Of a stretch of 64,000 nt of DNA, positions 1-9,314 are shown piece after piece. The stretch is from Sivonenia sp049582005 (GTDB taxonomy: Bacteria > Cyanobacteriota > Cyanobacteriia > Gloeobacterales > PMM-0068), in contig JBAUTB010000222.1 of NCBI GenBank assembly GCA_049582005.1, forward strand, positions 1-64,000, written 5' to 3'. The notes under the pieces were generated by a model. That model had not been told where the DNA came from and did not search any database. It saw only the letters and a list, made by a program, of their open reading frames with translations. A program made the translations under genes and the position numbers. How positions within the stretch are numbered: position 1 is the stretch's first letter; every line of letters begins with the position of its first letter.

Positions 1-2
1 TG

Positions 3-92
3 GTAGCGGTAACTACAGGCTTGGGCAAAGCAGAAGAACTTGCCGAGGCTGATTTAGTGCTGGAGCATCTGGATGTTCGGGATGTGCAGTGA
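3..92 (+). CDS. HAD-family hydrolase, C-terminal end (partial)
   Basis: Only the last 29 codons lie in the window; the reading frame is open from base 3 to a TGA at 90-92. The peptide begins VAVTTGLGKAEEL and ends in an Ala/Asp/Leu-rich strand-helix. This resembles the last Rossmann strand of HAD phosphatases (phosphoglycolate phosphatase or beta-phosphoglucomutase type), where a 'VTTG/VTTT' strand is followed by 'AdlVv'. The catalytic motifs would lie upstream of the window, so the substrate cannot be judged. The assignment rests on a short tail and is tentative. Confidence 0.5.
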   Translation, partial: VAVTTGLGKAEELAEADLVLEHLDVRDVQ

Positions 93-220
93 CCAGTTCA
101 AGGCAAAATAATAGCTGTTCTGATCATGCAGTCCAACGCTGAAAAACTGCTCTCGCTGAGCGTGCAGAGCAATCCTCTAACAGAGGTAAAGTCAAGCACT
201 AAAATTCAGCAGGCCAGAGA

Positions 221-1621
221 TTACATCTCTTCGAGTTCCATTCCTCTGGTTTCCTTAATAAAAAAGGCAACGAAAAAGATTGAGACTGCTGCCGATAGGG
301 TGTAAAGACCGTAGGCTGTACCCAGTCCAAAATATTGCAGCAAAGGAGGAAAAGTTGTAGAGACAACAAAATTTGCAATCCACTGTACTGATGCAGCGAT
401 TGATAGAGCTGGTGTACGAATCTTGTTATTAAACATCTCGCCTAAAAGCACCCAAACTACAGGTCCCCAAGAGAAACCGAAGCAAAATACATACAGGTTA
501 GCCGCCAAAAGTGCGAGTATACCAGCAGCGCCGACGAGCCTTGGATTGCCAGCTACATCTAAGGCGGCATTCCCGAAAATAATGGTTAGGGTACCTAAAG
601 TTACGGTCATACCGATTGACCCTGCAAGCAGCAAGGGTTTGCGGCCAAACTTATCAACAACACTAATTGCAATCAGCGTCGTTATGATATTAACTGCCCC
701 AGTAATTACCGTGAGCTGAAGAGAATCTCGTTCGGAAAAACCAACAGCCCGCCACAAAACGCTGCTGTAGTAAAAAATCACGTTGATCCCGACAAACTGC
801 TGCAATACTGATAGACCTATTCCGATCCAAACAATCGGCAATAGCCTACCATTTTTGCCAAAAAGGTCAGACAATTTTGGCTTACGCTCTTTATCTTTAA
901 AAACAGTTTGCCGAATCTCTTCGATTTTTAACGAGACATCACCATCCAAAATCTTGGCAAGAACGATAGTAGCTTCCTGCTCTCGCCCTTGAGCTACTAA
1001 ATAACGGGGAGATTCAGGAATCGTAAGCACAGCTACACCGTAGAGCACGGCTGGAAAAGCTGCCGTCACAAACATCCAGCGCCAAGCAGCTATCCCAAAC
1101 AAAAATGGCAGTTCTGCTGAACCCGCTAAAACCGCAATAAAGTAGTCGCTTAGTAACGCAATGAATATCCCTGAGACGATCGCCAGTTGCTGGAGCGATC
1201 CGAGCCTGCCCCGCATCCTAGCGGGCGAGCATTCTGCAATGTAAGCTGGTGCAATGACGCTGGCAACACCGACGGCAACGCCGCCCAGTAGACGCCAAAA
1301 GATAAAGTCCCAAATGCTGAAGGCAAAGCCAGAGCCAAGAGCGCTGATGGTAAATAACCCCGCCGCGACCACCATTGCCTTAACGCGACCATAACGGTCC
1401 GCAATCTGTCCAGCAAAGAAGGCCCCCAACGCGGACCCTACCAAAGCCAGAGATACAGCAAGTCCCGTCAGCCAGCTACTGGCATTAAACGATTTCGTTA
1501 GCGCTATAACTGCGCCATTGATTACAGCCGTATCAAAACCGAATAAGAAGCCACCAAGAGCAGCAGCCCCAGAAATTAAGATGACGTAAACCGTGCCAGC
1601 TTTACGGGTTGTCGCAGCCAT
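221..1621 (-). CDS. MFS sugar porter (glucose/xylose transporter type)
   Basis: Predicted 12-helix inner-membrane transporter of 466 aa from the ATG at 1621; an in-frame GTG at 1642 would add seven residues. Hallmarks of the sugar porter family are all present: GGFLFGFDTAVI in helix 1, ADRYGRVKAM after helix 2, PESPRYL at the end of helix 6, QQFVGIN in helix 7, DKFGRK after helix 8 and a KETRGMELEEM tail. Members import hexoses or pentoses, usually by proton symport. The specificity is not readable, although QQFVGIN resembles glucose/xylose carriers. The gene stands alone, divergent from dnaG with about 170 bp between them, and no terminator is obvious at its 3' end. Confidence 0.88.
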   Translation of the reverse strand: MAATTRKAGTVYVILISGAAALGGFLFGFDTAVINGAVIALTKSFNASSWLTGLAVSLALVGSALGAFFAGQIADRYGRVKAMVVAAGLFTISALGSGFAFSIWDFIFWRLLGGVAVGVASVIAPAYIAECSPARMRGRLGSLQQLAIVSGIFIALLSDYFIAVLAGSAELPFLFGIAAWRWMFVTAAFPAVLYGVAVLTIPESPRYLVAQGREQEATIVLAKILDGDVSLKIEEIRQTVFKDKERKPKLSDLFGKNGRLLPIVWIGIGLSVLQQFVGINVIFYYSSVLWRAVGFSERDSLQLTVITGAVNIITTLIAISVVDKFGRKPLLLAGSIGMTVTLGTLTIIFGNAALDVAGNPRLVGAAGILALLAANLYVFCFGFSWGPVVWVLLGEMFNNKIRTPALSIAASVQWIANFVVSTTFPPLLQYFGLGTAYGLYTLSAAVSIFFVAFFIKETRGMELEEM

Positions 1622-1792
1622 ACTTCTACTCGACGATCCCACATGACTCCACGATCGCGTATAACTACAGTTTGGTTCGTGCTTGTAAACAAACTCAACT
1701 ATCCGAACGGAGGGAATTCTATAGACGGGAAGCCTCTTTCAAGCTTTTCTATATACCTACCCCTGTCCGAGGCGCTAAAATATTAGCTCCCT

Positions 1793-3736
1793 ATGGAAAA
1801 GCTACACCCCAAAACCGTTGAGATGGTCCGCCAAAGGGCGGATATCGTTGAGGTGGTCGCCGATAAGGTGGTGTTGCGCAAATCAGGCCGAGATTTTAAA
1901 GGCTTGTGCCCGTTCCATGATGATAAGAGTCCCAGTTTTTACGTCAGCGCTAGTAAGGGCATTTATAAATGCTTTAGCTGTGGGGCGGCGGGCGACGTCT
2001 TTAAATTCGTTGCTGAAATTAATAAAGTTTCCTTTGCCGAAGCTGCCCTCGAACTGGCCCAGCGCTACCAGGTTCCCGTCCATACGCTGCATCCAGAGAA
2101 AAAAGCAGAATTTGCACGGCAGCTTTCCCGGCAACAACAGCTGTTGGAAATCCTCCAGCAGGCTGCAGAGTTCTATAGCTATGCTCTGCATAGTAAACCG
2201 GGTCGCCCAGCCCTTGAATATCTACATCAACGCAATATCAACGCAGAAACGATCCAGCAGTTTCAACTAGGTTATGCGCCCCAAGGGTGGCAAGCCCTCT
2301 ATAGCTATCTAGTAGAGCAAAAGCGCTATCCAGTGCAACTGGTAGCGGAATGTGGCCTCATTCGTTCCCGCAATACGGGAGGGGGCTGGTACGACTACTT
2401 CCGCCATCGGTTGATGGTTCCTATTTGTAACGACCGAGGGCAGGTTGTAGCCTTTGGGGGGAGGAGCCTTGGAGAAGAACAGCCCAAGTATCTTAATTCT
2501 CCAGAGACGGAACTTTTTTCTAAGGGGCGTACCCTCTATGCGCTGCATCTCGCCAAGAATGGGATCAGCCGCAAAGATCAGGCGGTGGTGGTAGAAGGGT
2601 ATTTTGATGCGATTGCCCTCCATCAAGCAGGCATCAAAAATGTGGTCGCTTCTCTTGGAACGGCCCTTACTCAAGACCAAGTCAAACTACTTTTGCGCTA
2701 TACCGCTTCGAATCGAGTCATCCTTAATTTTGATGGAGATGTGGCCGGGAATAAGGCTACCCATCGGGCCTTGGAATCGGTTAAATCGCTTGCTGCCAGT
2801 ATGGCCGTACAGTTTCGGATTCTGGTAGTCCCTGACGGCAAAGACCCCGATGAATTCCTCCGTCATCATGGTCCCCTTGAATACGAAGCCCTCGTCAATC
2901 AGGCCAAACCGCTCCTGGATTGGCTTCTAGACCAAGCCTTTGTGGGTAAAAATCTCCGTCTGCCGGAGCATTTCAAAGCCTGTAGCGAACAAGTGGTAGC
3001 GCTCCTATCGGAATTGACAGACAACCTTAGCCGCGCTCAATATCTCCAGCACATGGCTGATCGTTTGGCGGAAGGGAACGGTCGTTTAGCCATACAGCTC
3101 GAAGAAGAATTACGTCGTCGGATTCGGGCTCTACGCTGGGGAGGCAATAAACCCCAAAAGTCAAAGCGCGGCATCGACCCATCTACAGGCGGTTTAAAGC
3201 TCTCACAAGCCGAGTTTCAACTGCTCCAAATCTTCTTGAACTATCCCGAATATCGAGCAGATATCTTCCGAGGGCTAGAAGAAAGAGAACTAGAATTTTC
3301 AATCTCCCACCATCGTAAGCTTTGGCAAATCATTCTAGAACTACAGGAAGAACTAGAAGTCGATGCTGATTTAGTGGCAGCCCTCCGAGGTCGATGTGAT
3401 GATCCTAACCTCAACGGTCAGTTGACAGAACTTTTGTGGATTAGCGAACTGGGACGAGTAGCCTTGATGCGTCCGAGTATGGTAGTACGGGCAGCTCTAG
3501 CCAATATGGAATTGGAGATCTGTCAGCGCAGCTATCGCCAATGGGTGCGCTACTGGGAAGATTGTTTAGAGCCCGAACAAGCTCGCTTCTATCAAGAAGA
3601 AATGCATAGAGAATATCAACGTATCAAGGATCTAGAAATACAGACCTTCCTCAGCTACGAAGAAATGGCTGCCCTTGCTGATGATACACCTATCCTTGAT
3701 GATGAGATGGACGAGCAAGAAGATATAGCCTTCTAG
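1793..3736 (+). CDS. dnaG: DNA primase
   Basis: Makes RNA primers at the replication fork. The 647-aa protein has the expected order: a CHC2 zinc finger with ligands C39, H42, C60 and C63; a primase catalytic core with the RNAP-basic region; a Toprim fold with the catalytic glutamate in VVVEGYFDA (E268) and acidic pair FDGD near 313-316; and a C-terminal helicase-binding region from about residue 440. Full length for the family. The ATG at 1793 is not preceded by a clear Shine-Dalgarno sequence. The stop codon overlaps that of convergent topA by four bases. Confidence 0.97.
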   Translation: MEKLHPKTVEMVRQRADIVEVVADKVVLRKSGRDFKGLCPFHDDKSPSFYVSASKGIYKCFSCGAAGDVFKFVAEINKVSFAEAALELAQRYQVPVHTLHPEKKAEFARQLSRQQQLLEILQQAAEFYSYALHSKPGRPALEYLHQRNINAETIQQFQLGYAPQGWQALYSYLVEQKRYPVQLVAECGLIRSRNTGGGWYDYFRHRLMVPICNDRGQVVAFGGRSLGEEQPKYLNSPETELFSKGRTLYALHLAKNGISRKDQAVVVEGYFDAIALHQAGIKNVVASLGTALTQDQVKLLLRYTASNRVILNFDGDVAGNKATHRALESVKSLAASMAVQFRILVVPDGKDPDEFLRHHGPLEYEALVNQAKPLLDWLLDQAFVGKNLRLPEHFKACSEQVVALLSELTDNLSRAQYLQHMADRLAEGNGRLAIQLEEELRRRIRALRWGGNKPQKSKRGIDPSTGGLKLSQAEFQLLQIFLNYPEYRADIFRGLEERELEFSISHHRKLWQIILELQEELEVDADLVAALRGRCDDPNLNGQLTELLWISELGRVALMRPSMVVRAALANMELEICQRSYRQWVRYWEDCLEPEQARFYQEEMHREYQRIKDLEIQTFLSYEEMAALADDTPILDDEMDEQEDIAF

Positions 3737-5901
3737 AGTTGACCATATTTCTTCGACCACCATAGACCTTTGGAAAGAAAAAAAGCTACGCCTTTGTGTT
3801 TTGTATTTTTTCTTTTTTCTGGATCGGAACAGCGCAGCATAGTTCTCTTTTCCCCTTCTGCATTGACGTAAGGATATTCCTCCAGCATCACTTTTTTGCA
3901 TATGGGGCAAGGATATTGTGTTTTCAGAGAAGAAGGCTGTGGATTAGACGTATCTTCTGTCTTTGCACGTGGTTTCTGCCATTCACGCTTGAAATCATTC
4001 CAGAAAAGCACAAGGTCACACGCTTCGCATTTCAGAAAATATTTCTTCTTCATTTTTTGAGAAGGAATTTTAGCCATAGCTTTTGTGCAGCTAGCGCAAC
4101 GCACCCTAGATAATTCCACAGGTACCTCCGAAGACCAGGATCTTCTCGATAGGGCAACCACTTGTTGCTTTGCCCGAGATAAAGCTGGGTCCAGGTAGGT
4201 TTCATTCCAGTGGATTAACCATCGCTCCCAAGCTTCTTTGCCCTCAGATATTCGGTCCAAGGTAGACTCCATCTGTGCCGTAAATTCAGCCTCAACCAGT
4301 CCAGGGAAGTATTCAGCCAAGAGGCTATCTGCTTGCATACCAAGTTCAGTGGGAATTAGCACTTTCCCCGTAAGCGATACATAGCCCCGCTCTAAAAGAG
4401 TTTTTCCTGCTACGGCATAGGTAGACGGCCTCCCTATTCCTTTGCGATCCATCTGTTGTACAAGTTTGGGTTCTGAATAACGCGAGGGGGGCTGGGTCTG
4501 TTTTTTTTCACAAGCTGCATGGTGCAGAGACAGGGCTTGCCCTTGACGGACTGAGGGCAAACTCAGCGCCTGAGCTAAATCATCCCAATAACGGGTATAG
4601 CCAGCAAATTCTACAACCATTCCCCGTGCTTCCCAGGTTACCTCTCCTGAGCGGGTGAGAATGCGGGTCTTGCGTAAACGAGCGGCAGCGACCAAACTCG
4701 CCACAGCCCGCCGCCAAATCAAGGAGTAGACTGCGTGCTGCTCCTCTGTTACATGGGGTTTCAATTGTTTGGGTGTTATGTTCACATCGCAGGGACGAAT
4801 CGCCTCGTGGGCACCCTGGGCCCCGGCTTTATTCCGATGGGCGGTACCCTTTCGCTGGGGAAGATTTTTGGGATCATGCTGTTCGAGCCAGGTGCGCGTA
4901 GCTTCTACAAATTCGGAGGCCAGGGACACGCTATCCGTGCGCATATAGGTGATCAGGCCCTTAGGACCATCTCCTAAGTCAACTCCTTGATAGAGCTTTT
5001 CTGCAATTTCCATTGTCCGTTCCGGCTTATATCCCAACTTGGCTCCTGCTACCTGTTGCAGACTGCTCGTGATCAGCGGAGGTGGGGGAGCTTTTGGCGT
5101 TATCTTTCCCTCCACCTGCACCACTTGATGACTTTGACTACGCGCTAAACGGACCAATCGTTCAGCCTCATCCTGGCTTAAGACCCGTGTCGATTCGGAG
5201 GTCTGGCTGAGTTTCACTTCGGTGGTATCATCGGGCTCATCCGCTGGGGCGATACGCTCTTGAGTATCCTGTTTAAAGTAGGCCCGCCAGGATTGTTCAC
5301 CCTCCAGGTAATCAACCCAGACGTTCCAGTAGGTTTGCGGTTTGAATGCCTGAATTTCCCTTTCTCGCGCACATAAAAGGTGGAGTGCAGCGGATTGGAC
5401 TCTTCCAGCACTAGGGGCTTGAATGGTTTGCTGTAAAAGCGGGCTTAGCTTAAAACCAACTAAACGGTCCAAGCATTGACGCCCTTGCTGCGCTTTTACC
5501 TTGTTTTCATCGATCTTTCTGGGATGAGCAAGCGCCCTCTGCACCGCTTCTTGGGTGATTTCGGCAAAGGTAATGCGCTGCGGATTCCTCAGTCCCAGGG
5601 TCTTGGCTAGATGCCAGGAAATGGCTTCTCCCTCCCGGTCTGGGTCCGTGGCCAGGAAGACCTTGTCGGCTCTTCTAACAGCAGTTTTAATGCGTTCTAC
5701 AGCACTCTTTCCCCGCTCACCATTCCATTCATAATGGCAATCAATCGTCTGCCCCTGGATCACAAAACCCAAGTTCCCCGGCCCGTCTTTAGCCAGTTGC
5801 CTAACATGTCCTCCAGAGGCTTGAATCTCCCAGCCTGCCCCAAGGATTTTTTTAAGGGTCTCTTTTTTCCCTCCAGATTCAATGATGAGAAGGTTACCCA
5901 T
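3733..5901 (-). CDS. topA: DNA topoisomerase I (type IA)
   Basis: Relaxes negative supercoils by single-strand passage. The Toprim domain starts at the N terminus (IESGGK, with the acidic DPDREGE near 86-92). The catalytic tyrosine is Y319 in GLITYMRTDS. Two C-terminal cysteine-rich stretches follow, CxxC...CxxC near residues 610-640 and CPIC near 680, consistent with zinc-ribbon topoisomerase repeats. At 722 aa it is on the short side for cyanobacterial TopA because the C-terminal tail is compact. It lies head-to-head in termination with dnaG; no hairpin terminator separates the two genes, so transcripts probably overlap. Confidence 0.96.
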   Translation of the reverse strand: MGNLLIIESGGKKETLKKILGAGWEIQASGGHVRQLAKDGPGNLGFVIQGQTIDCHYEWNGERGKSAVERIKTAVRRADKVFLATDPDREGEAISWHLAKTLGLRNPQRITFAEITQEAVQRALAHPRKIDENKVKAQQGRQCLDRLVGFKLSPLLQQTIQAPSAGRVQSAALHLLCAREREIQAFKPQTYWNVWVDYLEGEQSWRAYFKQDTQERIAPADEPDDTTEVKLSQTSESTRVLSQDEAERLVRLARSQSHQVVQVEGKITPKAPPPPLITSSLQQVAGAKLGYKPERTMEIAEKLYQGVDLGDGPKGLITYMRTDSVSLASEFVEATRTWLEQHDPKNLPQRKGTAHRNKAGAQGAHEAIRPCDVNITPKQLKPHVTEEQHAVYSLIWRRAVASLVAAARLRKTRILTRSGEVTWEARGMVVEFAGYTRYWDDLAQALSLPSVRQGQALSLHHAACEKKQTQPPSRYSEPKLVQQMDRKGIGRPSTYAVAGKTLLERGYVSLTGKVLIPTELGMQADSLLAEYFPGLVEAEFTAQMESTLDRISEGKEAWERWLIHWNETYLDPALSRAKQQVVALSRRSWSSEVPVELSRVRCASCTKAMAKIPSQKMKKKYFLKCEACDLVLFWNDFKREWQKPRAKTEDTSNPQPSSLKTQYPCPICKKVMLEEYPYVNAEGEKRTMLRCSDPEKRKNTKHKGVAFFLSKGLWWSKKYGQL

Positions 5902-5940
5902 GACAGCCTCTATATGCAGACAAATCGTTTCAGAACAGAT

Positions 5941-7341
5941 TCAATTGGAAGCATCCACCGCCCCCGGTAAGGCCACGATCAAAGCTTCCAAAAGTTTACT
6001 AACCGGGGTTAACTGCATGCCAAAGGATGGACCCCCATAGCCTCTGGGCACTACCGCGCGGGTAAAGCCTAGCTTGGCTGCTTCTTTCAGTCTCAATTCC
6101 ACCTGGGAAACAGCCCGCACTTGGCCGCCTAACCCGACTTCACCAATTAAAACAGTATTCGGGTCTACCACCCGGTCACGGAAGCTCGCCGCAATCGCCA
6201 CCGCCACCCCCAAGTCTGCGGCAGGTTCTGCCACATTCAGTCCTCCCGCTGAAGCGACATAGGCATCCAACTTTGATAGAGGAATGCCCACACGCTTTTC
6301 TAAGACGGCAAGGATTTGCAAAAATCGGTTGGTTTCAATACCGGTACAGGTACGGCGGGGCGAACCATAGCTGGTTGGACTGACCAGCGCTTGCAGTTCT
6401 ACCACCAGAGGTCGCGTACCCTCACAAGCGACAATGGCAGCCGTCCCAGGATTACTGTCCTCCCTAGAAGAAAGAAACAGCTCAGAAGGATTTTCTACTT
6501 CTATCAGCCCCCGATCGGCCATTTCGAAGACCCCAACTTCCTGTGTCGCCCCAAAACGGTTTTTGACCGAACGCAATAAACGATACGATTGGAACTGTTC
6601 CCCCTCAAAATAAAGCACCGTATCGACCAAGTGTTCCAAGACTCTAGGGCCGGCGAGGGTTCCCTCTTTGGTGACATGGCCGACGATAAAGAGGGTGATG
6701 TTTTCCCGTTTAGCAACCCGCATCAGGGCTGCGGTACATTCCCGCACCTGAGACACAGATCCCGGCGCTGAAGACAAAGCCCCAAAATAGACCGCCTGGA
6801 TACTATCAATCATTGCTACCTGGGGCCGGAGATGTTCCAGTTCTAGCAAAACCTGTTCTAAATCAGTTTCGGCCAAAAGATAAAGAGATGAACCTTCACT
6901 GAGCAGACGGTCGGCCCTCAGCTTGATTTGCCGCGCTGATTCCTCCGCTGAAACATAGAGCACTCGCTGCTGTTGACTGAGTAGCTGGGCGGTTTGGAGC
7001 AACAGGGTAGATTTGCCAATCCCAGGGTCACCTCCAATTAGCACCAAAGACCCAGGAACAATGCCACCCCCCAAAACTCGGTCTAGTTCTGCATAACCAG
7101 AAGGTAGGCGAAACTCTGCCGTTTCTTCCACCAAACTAAGCGGAATCGAGTACAAAGGCTGGGCTGGAGCATCCTTAACTGCTTTGCTGGTGCGTTGACC
7201 GGGGCGGGGCACGGCGGGAACCTGCTCTACGACTTGCTCTGTAAAGCTATTCCAAGCCCCACACTCAGGACATTTGCCCAGCCATTTGGGAGAATCAGCT
7301 CCACAGGCACTGCAGGTGAAATGGGTCTTTAATTTGGCCAT
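5941..7341 (-). CDS. radA: DNA repair/recombination protein RadA (Sms)
   Basis: A RecA-like, DnaB-related helicase that promotes branch migration during recombinational repair. The ATG at 7341 is chosen (466 aa) because it places the N-terminal zinc finger (C10, C13, C24, C27) at the usual position; the frame continues 38 codons further upstream without family similarity. The Walker A is GGDPGIGKS with K110, the RadA-specific KNRFG motif follows in the C-terminal half of the ATPase, and the last ~150 residues form the Lon-protease-like domain (GLNVAEPAADLGVA, GEVGLGGQVR). It is 39 bp upstream of topA on the same strand, so co-transcription is likely. Confidence 0.95.
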   Translation of the reverse strand: MAKLKTHFTCSACGADSPKWLGKCPECGAWNSFTEQVVEQVPAVPRPGQRTSKAVKDAPAQPLYSIPLSLVEETAEFRLPSGYAELDRVLGGGIVPGSLVLIGGDPGIGKSTLLLQTAQLLSQQQRVLYVSAEESARQIKLRADRLLSEGSSLYLLAETDLEQVLLELEHLRPQVAMIDSIQAVYFGALSSAPGSVSQVRECTAALMRVAKRENITLFIVGHVTKEGTLAGPRVLEHLVDTVLYFEGEQFQSYRLLRSVKNRFGATQEVGVFEMADRGLIEVENPSELFLSSREDSNPGTAAIVACEGTRPLVVELQALVSPTSYGSPRRTCTGIETNRFLQILAVLEKRVGIPLSKLDAYVASAGGLNVAEPAADLGVAVAIAASFRDRVVDPNTVLIGEVGLGGQVRAVSQVELRLKEAAKLGFTRAVVPRGYGGPSFGMQLTPVSKLLEALIVALPGAVDASN

Positions 7342-7790
7342 TTCCAAGGGATGACAGAGACCTCCCGATTGTAACCCTGGGCTTATTGCATTCTTAACAG
7401 ACGTAGTATATTGGGTATCCACCCGCACCTTTCCAATTTTTCTAGGGCATAGCAAGTAAAAATCAACGCTATATCCTGTCCAATTGAAAAACAGGCTTAG
7501 GTGACTAAGTATTTATACCCTGTCTGGAAATATTAGCGGAATCAATTTCTCCCTGTTCCGTTGTTCAAGTGCTTAAAGTGTTTTTGGTTACAGTTTTAAA
7601 GTTTTGACTGAAAGATTCTCTCTAACCCTCTTTCTCTATATGCTTGAGGCCATTGACACAATCGTATAGGGTGCTATTTACGGGTCTTCAAAACAAAAAA
7701 AATAGATGTAAATTCTAAAAAAGGGAAAAGCCTCTAGTAGAAGAGGATATGATCAGAATTAATTTAAACAGATGAAATTGGGTCTTTGCC
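7342..7790. other. Intergenic region radA / S1-domain gene (long leader)
   Basis: About 450 bp between divergent genes. It is AT-rich and no ORF with recognisable content is visible. On the plus strand a TTGACA lies at 7653-7658, and the A/T-rich leader that follows contains a small hairpin (CCTCT at 7731-7735, AGAGG at 7742-7746). A second TTGACT is visible near 7615. The length suggests a regulated leader for the S1-domain gene, but nothing matches a leader I know. Confidence 0.5.
7653..7680 (+). promoter_or_regulatory. Candidate promoter of the S1-domain gene
   Basis: A perfect TTGACA -35 box at 7653-7658 is followed after 16 bases by TATTTA at 7675-7680, a weak -10 box. It would give a leader of roughly 100 nt before the GTG at 7791. 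Only the -35 box is convincing. Confidence 0.35.
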
Positions 7791-9176
7791 GTGAATTATT
7801 CTTCAACCGAAAACGAACCACTCGTAACATTCACAGCAGAGCTGGAATCAACCCCCGCCCTCCCAGAGGATTCTTCGGGTGATCTGGCAGAAGCACACGC
7901 TGCTGAACTATCAGTAGTTGCTGCTGAGGGAACAGACGTTCCGAGCGAAGCCAAAGCTCCCGTTGAATCAGAGTCCGCAGAGTTCCCACAAGAAACAGAC
8001 GGCGCAATAGTAGAAGCTGAAGGCATTCCAGAAGAAGCTCCAAAGCCTGAGAACACGGTTGTTGCAGTAGATTCAGAGGTCGGCGAAGATGTAGTCGCAG
8101 TCATGGAGTCAGCCCCCACAGATGCGCACTCAGAGACAGGCGAAGCCAATGTCCCTGAAGCGAAGACCGAAGCACCGAAGGCTAAAGCAAGAAAATCTAA
8201 ACTTCCTCCGATCAATCCTGAAGAAGGAGCGATTGTGGATGGGGTTGTGCGGAAATTGGTAGATTTTGGGGCTTTCGTGGATATTGGGGCGGAAATGGAT
8301 GGCCTCATGCACATTTCAGAAATGTCCTGGGACCGAGTTGCAAAGCCGCAAGATGTCCTGAAAGTTGGACAGAAGATCAAAACGAAAATTATTAAGCTTG
8401 AGGGTGGAGACAAAAAGCGGATTGGTTTAAGCCTCAAGCAAGCCACAGAGAATCCGTGGAGCCTTGTTGGCACAGAATTCCAAGTGGGCGGACGCTATAA
8501 AGGCAAGGTGACCCGTATTACGGACTTTGGTGCCTTTGTGGAACTGGTCACAGGGCTAGAAGGACTTCTTCATAGCAGTGAATTTTCTTGGGCTCAGCGT
8601 AATGCTAATCCTAAGGATTTTGTCAAAGAGGGAGACGAAATCGAAGTCGTTCTGATCTCTGCTGATCCCAACAAACGCCGTATGGCTTTGAGCCGCAAGC
8701 AATTACAAGCAGACCCTTGGGCTAGTTCCGAGGAACGCTACACCCCCGGACAGACCGTCGAAGTGACTGTCCAAGAAGTGGTGGACTTCGGGACCTTCTG
8801 TGAAGTTGAGGAAGGCATGGTAGCCCTCCTCCCTAACCCTGAACTGACGAACCACAAGGAACCCCTGAAGGCAGGAGAAAAGCTGTCCGTCAAGGTCTTA
8901 GACGTAGATGCTAAACGTCGTCGGATGCGCTTAAGCCAACGGGCACTTGTCCCAAGCTCCAGCAGCGGTGCCCCATCTACCGAAACCCGTGAGATGCACA
9001 GAGGTCCCAGCCGCTCCAAAAAGCCACCAGCCCCTAGCCGTTCTGGTTCAGCAGCTTCTGGAAAATCCAGGGGGCCGAAGTCTACGACTTCTGTTTCATC
9101 TACATCCACTGGATTAGAAGGGCTGAGTGTTCTTGGTCAGGCACTTAAACAAGCTGGCTTTGACGTCTCTGAATAA
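7791..9176 (+). CDS. 30S ribosomal protein S1-like, three S1 domains
   Basis: RNA-binding protein of 461 aa starting at GTG. Three OB-fold S1 domains are visible at about residues 145-216, 232-303 and 317-383; the first two carry the canonical DFGAFV core and the third has DFGTFC. Cyanobacterial and plastid S1 proteins have about three such domains rather than the six of E. coli. Residues 1-135 are acidic and rich in Glu, Ala, Val and Pro, while the last 75 are rich in Ser, Lys and Arg and look disordered. Known S1 proteins bring mRNA to the ribosome; the long acidic N terminus makes this a diverged paralogue or an extended Rps1. It stands alone behind a long leader. Confidence 0.8.
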   Translation: MNYSSTENEPLVTFTAELESTPALPEDSSGDLAEAHAAELSVVAAEGTDVPSEAKAPVESESAEFPQETDGAIVEAEGIPEEAPKPENTVVAVDSEVGEDVVAVMESAPTDAHSETGEANVPEAKTEAPKAKARKSKLPPINPEEGAIVDGVVRKLVDFGAFVDIGAEMDGLMHISEMSWDRVAKPQDVLKVGQKIKTKIIKLEGGDKKRIGLSLKQATENPWSLVGTEFQVGGRYKGKVTRITDFGAFVELVTGLEGLLHSSEFSWAQRNANPKDFVKEGDEIEVVLISADPNKRRMALSRKQLQADPWASSEERYTPGQTVEVTVQEVVDFGTFCEVEEGMVALLPNPELTNHKEPLKAGEKLSVKVLDVDAKRRRMRLSQRALVPSSSSGAPSTETREMHRGPSRSKKPPAPSRSGSAASGKSRGPKSTTSVSSTSTGLEGLSVLGQALKQAGFDVSE

Positions 9177-9261
9177 CTTTGAGCTTGTGCTTATGGATAC
9201 AGGGTCTCCGCGATCCTGCGGATATTTTGCGCAAGAAAAATCTCTGTCTCTTATACTTGAT

Positions 9262-9296
9262 ATGAAGGTTTGTAAGTAACTTATGCAACCTTTCAT
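9262..9296. promoter_or_regulatory. Imperfect hairpin/inverted repeat before ABC1 kinase gene
   Basis: ATGAAGGTT at 9262-9270 pairs with AACCTTTCAT at 9287-9296 with one bulged base, and the interior TAAG-TAA-CTTA forms a second short stem. The element ends 18 bases before the GTG at 9315 and has no following T-run, so an operator or translational control element is likelier than a terminator. Confidence 0.4.
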
Positions 9297-9314
9297 AACA
9301 AACTTAAATTTACT

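Noticed and set aside
1609..1821. 70-codon plus-strand frame before dnaG
   Set aside because: Overlaps the dnaG start in another frame and has no ribosome-binding site or recognisable content.
3796..4113. 105-codon Phe/Cys-rich plus-strand frame opposite topA
   Set aside because: It is the antisense of the topA C-terminal zinc-ribbon region.
7796..8473. Long minus-strand frame (225 codons) opposite the S1-domain gene
   Set aside because: It mirrors the Glu/Ala-rich coding region; its product is Ser/Ala/Thr low complexity with no domain, and the plus strand holds clear S1 domains.
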